This document shows positions 59,201 through 64,000 of a stretch of 64,000 nucleotides of DNA, piece by piece. The position numbers and the translations under genes are program-made. Location of the stretch: NCBI GenBank assembly GCA_030682255.1, contig JAUXOK010000009.1, positions 176,428-240,427 on the forward strand, given 5' to 3'. The notes under the pieces are model-generated. The model saw only the letters and a program-made list of their open reading frames with translations, was not told the origin of the DNA and did no database searches. This stretch comes from Bacteroidota bacterium. Lineage in GTDB: Bacteria > Bacteroidota > Bacteroidia > NS11-12g > UBA955. Each line of letters starts with the position of its first letter. Position 1 is the first letter of the stretch.

Positions 59201-61632
59201 ACATACCTATGTGTTCTATTTAACAGTGAGAGATTGGTTTCAAAGGTTCCATCACCAAAATCCCAACGAATAAACACTATTGAATCTAAAGTACTATCTC
59301 TTAAATTAAAATTAAAACTAGTACCCTTGCAATAATGAATACTGGGGTTATAATCTGAGGTAAAACGTGGTTCTAATAAACCGAATTTAATTATTTTATG
59401 ATAAAAAAAGGTATCTCTACAAATATTATTCAACGTATCTGAACCATTTTGAATAATAATACCGACAGAGACAGTTCCATCAGGATTGCAAGGCATGTAA
59501 CTGTAATTATTAACAGACTGGTTCAACAACCAATAACTATCAAAATTTCCTGATTGAGCTGCACAAGTAGAATCCCACATGACCCACCATTGTTCCCTTC
59601 CACAATTTGGAGTTGTTTGTCCTAAATTAAGTGTCACCCTTTTTGTTAATTCAGGACCTAGACATAAACCACTGGAATAATTAAAACTGATACCTGTTGA
59701 AGCATCAGGTGGCATTAATGGCAATATCAAATCCGCAAAATCGGTACAACCTATAACAGAATCTTCGACTGTAATTCGAGCACTGTAACAATTTTCAAAA
59801 CCTTTTTTATACAGATGCTTAAATGTTAATGAATCTATACTAAAATTGCAGTTACTATCTTGATTCATATTATTTTTAGAATCAATTATACAATTTGAAG
59901 CATTTAAATCGCCAGCGTTCCAAGTAACTTTTAATTGTTGGTTTCTATATGTTAAAGTTGTATTATTAAAATAAACCGTATCTTTAATTTGACATTGAAA
60001 TCTATTAGCAATATTAGCATTTGCAAAAGGACCATAAACAATTGCAGTATCTAATATTAAAGTTGAATCGCAACCATTTTTACTAATTCTAACACTTGGA
60101 ATATATTGCCCAATAATGTTTCCCCTAGTATAACGATGACTAGGATTCCATTGTGAAGATGAATCTGAGTCGTTAAAAAACCAACTTATGCTAGCGCCTG
60201 GGATAGGCGTTTGTTTAAATCCAAACAGATTGGTACTTCTACAAAAATCATACACCTTATCTAACCTTGCATCCACTATAAAACTGGTGTTAAGAATGCT
60301 ACTATTTGAAATAAAAGTATCTGCACAACCAAAAGTATCAACAATGGTTAACTTAATATTAAAAGTTCCATCGTCTGAATAAATATGTTGATTATTGGTC
60401 CAATTATTACTATCAATGGTACCATCTGCCCAATCAAAATAAAATTGTTTAATCAATGGCGGCATCATATTACTGGTATTATTAAGAGAAACAAAAGACT
60501 TAAAACATCCTCCTGTCTTATTTATCAAAAAATTTGCTTTGGGATCTTTAGGGATTTTGATAGAATCCTCAATGGTATATCTTGATGCACATCCATTAGA
60601 ATCAATGACATCTTGTGTAATTCTATATGACCCACCATTTGGGTTATTATATTTGTAGCAAGCAGAACTAGAAGAAGGAGATATTGATTCTGAAGAACCA
60701 TCATCCCACAAAATATTTCTAAACTTAATACCTGTGGTATCAGAACCAAATAACAGACAGACCTCATTCCCTTTATAACATTGTTGCAATAACGAATTGA
60801 TAGAAAACCAGGCGTTGGGTTGCTTAAAAACATAAACAGACAAACTATCTATTAAACAAACGCCACCATCTAAATATTCGATTTCAAGAGAAATAGTTTT
60901 CAACCCAGATGTGCTATATTGATGTGAAAAATTTTGTGTATTTTGAGTTGTATTATCTCCTAAACGCCATTGATAACTTAGAATAGAGTGACTTCCTGTG
61001 TTAACATCAAAATCTACTTCATCAGATTGACAAACAGAATCATCAGACAAAATTGTTGTGGGTTTGCTATAAATTTCAATTGTTCGAGATGTTGAATCAA
61101 TGCATCCTTCCTTCGTTTCAATTTTCAATTTTACACTTTTGGCACCAAAGCTATTGTATACATGCTGACTGCTATAGCTTGTAGATGAAGTACTATCACC
61201 AAAGTTCCAACTCACCCATTTAATAGAATCATAGACATCAAAAGAAGATGTATTTGTAAAACCAGTCATTAAACTTTGACAGGGATTATCAATAACAAAA
61301 CTTGCTACAGGTAATTTAAAAATCCGTACAGATTTAATCAATGTATCAACACAAGAATTATTTGAATCTCTTACAATTAATCGCACAAAAAACAAGCCTG
61401 TATCAGAGAAAATATGTTTTGTAGATGAATCAGTACTCAAATTTTGAGAACCAGAATTTATGTCCCCAAAATCCCATTCATACAGCTGTCCTTGTCCATT
61501 AAAATCGAACCAAAGCGTATCACCCAAACACTGTTTACCATTGAATACAAAACTTGCATCACATTGTGAATATGATATAAATGGTGTGTAAAAAAAGAAT
61601 ACTAAAAATATGTAAAAAAACCTCCTTGACAC
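53263..61632 (-). CDS. Giant T9SS-exported PKD-repeat surface protein (2789 aa)
   Basis: The start is a GTG at 61632; a signal peptide ends around FISYSQC. Then come about 27 PKD-like modules. From roughly the middle onward (about residue 1100 to 2580) they are very regular: about 17 repeats of about 80-85 residues. Each opens with a Cys after a hydrophobic/Pro entry (typically P-M-P-I-A-x-F), contains Y/F-x-W-x-F-G-D-(G/S)-D, and closes with C-(K/R/x)-D-(T/S). Two Cys per module suggest disulfide stabilisation outside the cell. The C terminus is a T9SS type-B sorting domain (LYLPTAFTPGSNGVNDFY...EIFNRWGEKVFEG...WDGTYKG). Probably an adhesin or surface filament. Confidence 0.92.
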   Translation of the reverse strand: MSRRFFYIFLVFFFYTPFISYSQCDASFVFNGKQCLGDTLWFDFNGQGQLYEWDFGDINSGSQNLSTDSSTKHIFSDTGLFFVRLIVRDSNNSCVDTLIKSVRIFKLPVASFVIDNPCQSLMTGFTNTSSFDVYDSIKWVSWNFGDSTSSTSYSSQHVYNSFGAKSVKLKIETKEGCIDSTSRTIEIYSKPTTILSDDSVCQSDEVDFDVNTGSHSILSYQWRLGDNTTQNTQNFSHQYSTSGLKTISLEIEYLDGGVCLIDSLSVYVFKQPNAWFSINSLLQQCYKGNEVCLLFGSDTTGIKFRNILWDDGSSESISPSSSSACYKYNNPNGGSYRITQDVIDSNGCASRYTIEDSIKIPKDPKANFLINKTGGCFKSFVSLNNTSNMMPPLIKQFYFDWADGTIDSNNWTNNQHIYSDDGTFNIKLTIVDTFGCADTFISNSSILNTSFIVDARLDKVYDFCRSTNLFGFKQTPIPGASISWFFNDSDSSSQWNPSHRYTRGNIIGQYIPSVRISKNGCDSTLILDTAIVYGPFANANIANRFQCQIKDTVYFNNTTLTYRNQQLKVTWNAGDLNASNCIIDSKNNMNQDSNCNFSIDSLTFKHLYKKGFENCYSARITVEDSVIGCTDFADLILPLMPPDASTGISFNYSSGLCLGPELTKRVTLNLGQTTPNCGREQWWVMWDSTCAAQSGNFDSYWLLNQSVNNYSYMPCNPDGTVSVGIIIQNGSDTLNNICRDTFFYHKIIKFGLLEPRFTSDYNPSIHYCKGTSFNFNLRDSTLDSIVFIRWDFGDGTFETNLSLLNRTHRYVNNGVYKVSVFMRHANGCEGTDTMIVRVGVNGSFSLNKYSVCVGDSVVVSNTSSYFNGASNWINPNRAQIETTLWDIGDGNGFVVASPSVVIKYANIGDYFVKMRYVDSVGCIDTVNISSPIRFFDVFSSMRIPQTTYTCAQVVQFFSTATVYDSLNNFGHSDDNIVKFSWYFNNGTSNSLLKNPFKFFKAGIHDVKLVVQNTIGCKDSISDLFTVIGPTAILKIISDSVGCQPLTVTFKNESINANSYTFRYKNLGNSITNTNTLSNNSFTYTNYGLFYPDLIARNTFNNNGVNVTCADTFPAPNDTIYRLIVDVKEKPIPNFTHSTNCATNTTTFNNTTVFASGNLTKFEWFFGDGDSSHSRNPIHQFSDTGAYRIVLKTYSSFGCIDSVVRIIYISPFPTADFNYNEVCVGNLTQFSDLSNSYNDIINLWSWNFGNATSGNLKNPSITYLKDSLYNVSLMVRNRAGCTNSITKQVNVWARPIPQFDFSNVCHKTAHQFNNTTTSKQNPFYNTWKFDNQGADSNLNTQFVFNDSGNFNVKLVVSTIKGCKDSIVKNVRVFPNPKADFSISTVSYCLNQNRFDFTNNSTINTDSFVSYQWQSIDNISSNLKNFTYHFDSVKNYPIRLISTTNRNCKDTIIKNIQVFPSPFAKGLISAKNECINGDSISFEDVSEVDSLNISRNWIYLNNVISSQKKFNYKFNNLNQHYVMLEVNNLFSCKDSTSDTIVIHPKPIAKIGNSIKEQCYLNHQILLNDSSTVSDNSLLTRKWQFGNGDSSILKNQNYVFAQADTFSVRLISQSAWFCLDTTYSPVVIHPMPIAGFEILNDSQCLRDNFFEFVNQSNIKYQTPLSFHWDFGNLDSSLSNNPTQIYLNHGDFPVKLIATSNFNCKDTVYKNVVVHPMPIADFKFKDSALCFLGHQIETYNTSSIPYTNFQFYWTSDIYKLYNLDTFKIQYLKDSSYWVQLKAISEYGCKDSISKKSFIWPMPIADFKIDTANQCFRNNLFSFSNLSTSKDGNLQYKWYFGDSDSSNNNNPQHQYDNDGFFNVKLISSSINACRDTMSLSINVFPMPNALVWINNPSQCLNTQNFEFRDSSNITNGTLKSQWIWYDAKIDSTKFVNRLFDIDSTLSHQLVSISNQNCADTVSFSITIHSVPIANFSINDTDQCVNVQQYQMTNLSSINKGNLSYVWKFGDTMQSLVINPIHQYSKGGFYDIELMAISENLCKDSLQKTIRVYFKPEVSILTDSAQCLLNNNFNLIGTSSIEEGQLINYFWYKDGNLYSRNKDTSIIYQSQGTYTMMYVLESDFECQDTIVQTLIVHPMPIASFAINDSVQCENNNLFEITSTSSIPYGFKAEKWQFSDGDSDTGAIIRRQYNYSDTIEIQLISESDYFCRDTAYKTIFNQPQPFVSFVINDTNQCQRFNSFMFENKSVIGHGIMDFIWDFGDGNDTNSLNAEHTYLQHQNYFVSLSALSNYDCRDTQTIEVIVYPDPKADFNIDINSQCLRNNVFQLTNLSTIDSSQLFYFWKLGDGFTSVTEDFDYSYQSDGQYPVMLYVNSQYNCKDSISKMVYVNPMPVAKFNVNDTNQCINEQLFVFNNTSTIKYGKIDSTKWWINNLFFNQQNTVNISNYSSGIKNTFLRVVSDSNCTDTFYKLLRVYPKPIADFTINDSVQCIENNAYVFNDFSTDSFGINSINWYIDKQYQTSVNPFLRTFDIAKTYQITLIPVSIYNCRDTINKSIRVKPMPDASFNSLKPFYCNDEPAFQLIPKTPGGLFVGKNVFGDLLLPEILWKDTVSYTVTVDGCTSSSSQNTQIYPFPEIELGNDTLLCKHEAVLLKATNWNSEYYWQDGRKDAEYLAFKPGLYFVTAKNVCGVASDSILLSFRTNNCRLYLPTAFTPGSNGVNDFYKPITFGVDEMFFEIFNRWGEKVFEGDINSLGWDGTYKGELVQDAYFLINVNYTFRTEFKKVAEYEKQVFYLLR

Positions 61633-61636
61633 TTTA

Positions 61637-61644
61637 CAAAGCTA
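61637..61644 (-). promoter_or_regulatory. -7 element TAGCTTTG for the giant PKD protein
   Basis: It matches TAnnTTTG and ends 4 nt before the GTG start at 61632, suggesting a leaderless message for an 8.4-kb gene. Confidence 0.55.
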
Positions 61645-61716
61645 ATGATTTTTTAATTAAAATAAAATTTAGTCAAATTACATGAAAATCAACTCTCAAA
61701 ATCAATCCATTATTCA

Positions 61717-61724
61717 TAAATTTG
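61717..61724 (+). promoter_or_regulatory. -7 element TAAATTTG for the GT2 gene
   Basis: It matches TAnnTTTG and ends 4 nt before the ATG at 61729, the same spacing as the divergent giant gene. Confidence 0.55.
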
Positions 61725-61728
61725 CCAA

Positions 61729-62478
61729 ATGCTTATTTCAGCAGTAATAATTGCCAAAAATGAAGAACAAAATCTTGTTAATTCATTAGCCAAGTTAACT
61801 TGGTGCAATGAGATTATTGTTATTGACGATTTTAGCAGTGACCAAACCGCAAAAGTTGCAGAATCTTTTGGCGCCATTGTTATTCAAAACACCTTTGTAA
61901 CATTTGGCAAACAAAAACAATTTGCAGTTAATCAAGCCAAAAACGATTGGGTTTTAAGCATAGATGCAGATGAAATTTTAACTGATGAATTGATATTCGA
62001 AATTTCTAAGCTAGACATAAACAACCATAAATTCGAAGCTTACGAAATTCCAAGAACGCATGTCTTTTTAGGAAAAACGTTTAAATACGGCAAAGAAAGC
62101 AAGGATTACATCATCAGGCTTTTCAATCGAAAAAACGGCCATTTTGATGATGCACAAGTGCATGAAAGAATCATTATCAATGGTAAAACAACAAAACTGA
62201 ATCATAAAATCCTGCATTACAGTTACAAAAACTTAGATCATTATTTTTCAAAATTCAACATCTATACCACTCAAGGGGCTCTGAAACTCAAAGAAAAGGG
62301 CAAAACCAGAGCATTGCTATTTTGCTTTATTTATTTCCCATTTTATTTTATTAAGCATTATTTTATTTACCTAAATATTTTTAATGGTTGGCAAGGCTTG
62401 GTATGGAGTTATCTTTCTGCTTGGTATCACACCGTTAAATATTTGAAACTTTATGAAATAAACAAGTTTCAATTTTAG
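61729..62478 (+). CDS. Glycosyltransferase family 2 (WaaE/KdtX-like)
   Basis: 249 aa. The GT-A fold begins ISAVIIAKNEEQNL, with EIIVIDDFSSDQTAKVAE, then the DxD-like VLSIDADEIL and the RLFNRKNGHFDDAQVHERI segment characteristic of the WaaE (KdtX) group of LPS inner-core glucosyltransferases. A C-terminal hydrophobic stretch (FIYFPFYFIKHYFIYLNIF) would hold it at the inner membrane. It is encoded divergently from the giant surface protein. The exact sugar and acceptor are not visible. Confidence 0.9.
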   Translation: MLISAVIIAKNEEQNLVNSLAKLTWCNEIIVIDDFSSDQTAKVAESFGAIVIQNTFVTFGKQKQFAVNQAKNDWVLSIDADEILTDELIFEISKLDINNHKFEAYEIPRTHVFLGKTFKYGKESKDYIIRLFNRKNGHFDDAQVHERIIINGKTTKLNHKILHYSYKNLDHYFSKFNIYTTQGALKLKEKGKTRALLFCFIYFPFYFIKHYFIYLNIFNGWQGLVWSYLSAWYHTVKYLKLYEINKFQF

Positions 62479-62530
62479 TTATTTATCATATTTCAAAAAA
62501 ACTCAATTTTTTTTGCAGCAAATATTACTT

Positions 62531-62538
62531 TAGATTTG
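62531..62538 (+). promoter_or_regulatory. -7-like element TAGATTTG for the sigma-factor gene
   Basis: It matches TAnnTTTG, 23 nt upstream of the ATG at 62562. Confidence 0.4.
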
Positions 62539-62561
62539 TCTAACTAATATCAGTGGTATTA

Positions 62562-63119
62562 ATGTTTTCAGAAAAGCAAGTAATTGAAGGTTGCCTTAAA
62601 GGTGATAAATTATCGCAAAAAGCACTATACAATCGTTTTGCTGGAAAAATGTTGGCCATTTGTAAAAGATATTTAAAGGATTTAGAATACGCAGAAGATG
62701 CTTTTCAAGATGCATTTGTAAAAGTTTTTGCTAATCTAAATAAGTTTAGTTTTCAGAGTACATTAGAAACTTGGATGACTCGTATTTTCATCAACGAAGC
62801 CATTAACAAACTCCGTTCTCTTAAAAAACTATCTTTAAATATACACATAGATGATGTTTCATATCAACTTGCAGAAAACAAACATGAATTACCCGATAAT
62901 TTTGATTATGACTTAGTGATGATATTATTAGAAAAAATTCCCGAAAACTACAAAATCGTATTGATGATGTATGCCATAGACGGATATAACCATAAAGAAA
63001 TAGCAGAAAAATTAAACATGCCAGAAAGTACATCCAGAAGTTCTTTAACCAGAGCTAGACATATTTTATGGCAATTATATAACAACGAATTGATTAAACA
63101 TGAATCCCGAAGAATTTGA
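62562..63119 (+). CDS. ECF-type RNA polymerase sigma factor
   Basis: 185 aa. Region 2 covers about residues 20-85 (KALYNRFAGKMLAICKRYLK, YAEDAFQDAFVKVFANLNKF, TWMTRIFINEAINKLR) and region 4 about 115-170 (NYKIVLMMYAIDGYNHKEIA, then MPESTSRSSLTRARHILWQL). Such sigma factors redirect RNA polymerase to a small regulon in response to envelope signals. The ATG at 62562 is preferred to the GTG three codons upstream. The last 19 nt overlap the next gene, a membrane protein that may be its regulator. Confidence 0.93.
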   Translation: MFSEKQVIEGCLKGDKLSQKALYNRFAGKMLAICKRYLKDLEYAEDAFQDAFVKVFANLNKFSFQSTLETWMTRIFINEAINKLRSLKKLSLNIHIDDVSYQLAENKHELPDNFDYDLVMILLEKIPENYKIVLMMYAIDGYNHKEIAEKLNMPESTSRSSLTRARHILWQLYNNELIKHESRRI

Positions 63120-64000
63120 CAGACGTCTAAAGAAAGCATTTAACAAGGAAAATCTTCAGCCAAAAGAAGATTTATGGGAGCATATTGCTTCTAAAATTGA
63201 ACCTAAACAGAAAAAAGGCATTTGGTTTTATATTCTCCCTGTAATTGCTACATTATTTACGATTGGAGCAATTGCTTATTTTTATGATTCCAACAATAAT
63301 CATAAGCAAATACTTGCAACAGAAAACAATGAATCTATTTTGGCAGAAACATTGGCTTCAAAAGAAGAAAAAAACATTATTTCTTCAAATACCTCAAACG
63401 AAAAAATTGACAAGTCGGACAATTTTGACATAGAGAAAACAACAAATAAACGCTCTAAAAACAAATCCAACAAATCTCAATTAACAGATACAAAATCAAT
63501 CAAAAAAATATCAAATTGGAACTACCCAATAACCCCGATTGAAAACAAATCCATTTCTTTAAAACCAATAGAATCTGATGTAAACTCATCAAAAATTGAT
63601 CTAAACATTTTTTCAATTACAAAAATCAATTTTAGAAAGACTGTGTTTTTTCCTGAATTTTTCAAAGATAAATTACCCAAAGAACCTATAGCCAAAAACC
63701 TCAATCCAAATAAAACAAAAAGCAATGACGATTCAAAATGGTCGTTTATAATTGGCATGGGGCCGCAATTAGCTATCAATCAAATTAATTTACCTCAAGA
63801 CAAAAAAGACTATGTACACAAAGAATTGTGGAACAACAAAAACCAATTGACCCACAATGGCACTGGCTTTCAATCACATTTGCTTCTAAATTTCAAACCT
63901 AGCAAAATATTTTCATTCGAAACTGGGTTAAGCTATGGCATCAGAACAGAAGACATTAAATTGGATGTTTCGAGCGATGAAATTGCCGCAAGAAATAGTG
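63101..64000 (+). CDS. Membrane protein following the ECF sigma factor (partial at window end)
   Basis: An ATG at 63101 opens a frame with no stop through the end of the window, 300 residues. The first about 46 residues are cytoplasmic and acidic/basic (MNPEEFDRRLKKAFNKENLQ), followed by one membrane segment (about 47-65, IWFYILPVIATLFTIGA), a Lys/Ser/Asn-rich linker and then a C-terminal region with barrel-like strands (WSFIIGMGPQLAINQINL, SFETGLSYGIRT). This plan, with coupling to an ECF sigma gene, fits the anti-sigma/outer-membrane-beta-barrel fusions of Bacteroidota. The sequence does not show an anti-sigma motif outright. Confidence 0.7.

Overview
The window is AT-rich chromosomal DNA of a member of the phylum Bacteroidota, probably a Chitinophagales/Sphingobacteriales-like environmental lineage (the order is a guess). 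The evidence is GldE and GldD, two giant secreted proteins with the type IX secretion (T9SS) type-B C-terminal sorting domain, a SusC/RagA-type TonB-dependent receptor end, a SecA with a long central insertion, an IPExxxVDY protein beside pyruvate kinase, and many -7 promoter elements of the Bacteroidota form TAnnTTTG.

Layout. 1-7931 is ordinary chromosome: TonB receptor end, lipoprotein, two thioredoxin-fold proteins, malate dehydrogenase, two Cys-rich exported small proteins, a POTRA/barrel protein with a CBS protein, a secreted YD-like repeat protein and a GIY-YIG protein. 7972-18138 is an integrated mobile element lying in the 3' end of tRNA-Phe(GAA) (18127-18199, minus strand). 18290-63119 returns to housekeeping and surface genes: an Fe-S oxidoreductase, L,D-transpeptidase, pyruvate kinase, glycosyltransferases, a T9SS cargo protein, ferredoxin, NlpC/P60 peptidase, RNase E/G, a 29-aa mS38/bS22-like protein, HU, MutY-SSB-GldE-GldD, PurH, serine hydrolases, SPOR protein, SecA, an ABC-F ATPase, a 2789-aa PKD-repeat T9SS protein, and an ECF sigma factor followed by a membrane protein that runs off the window.

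The most interesting region is the 10.2-kb tRNA-Phe element. It carries a canonical tyrosine recombinase next to the tRNA, a divergent XRE-repressor/excisionase-like switch, an SF3-like helicase and a zinc/TOPRIM primase-like protein. It also has a second tyrosine recombinase lacking the first catalytic Arg, a HicBA toxin-antitoxin pair, and several small unknown genes. I found no relaxase, coupling protein, capsid or portal gene. The layout therefore resembles a replicating satellite or a trans-mobilised island rather than an ICE or prophage. Its noncoding DNA is unusually structured. There are two unrelated iteron arrays flanking the primase gene: 17 helically phased TTARCGTT-type sites, and 10 GTGCCGAA sites in dyad arrangement beside an AT-rich tract. 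GGGAGCAA arm-type repeats lie at both ends, a perfect palindrome sits at the far attachment site, and 10-bp TATGATATTT-like repeats occur in tandem. Three structured RNA candidates are visible, one of which can pair with the start codon of the gene ahead of the second recombinase.

A genome-wide pattern also stands out. At eight genes, including secA, purH, hicB and an ABC-F gene, a -7-type element ends only 4-8 nt before the start codon, which predicts leaderless or nearly leaderless mRNAs. Several genes, including both giant exported proteins, begin at TTG or GTG.
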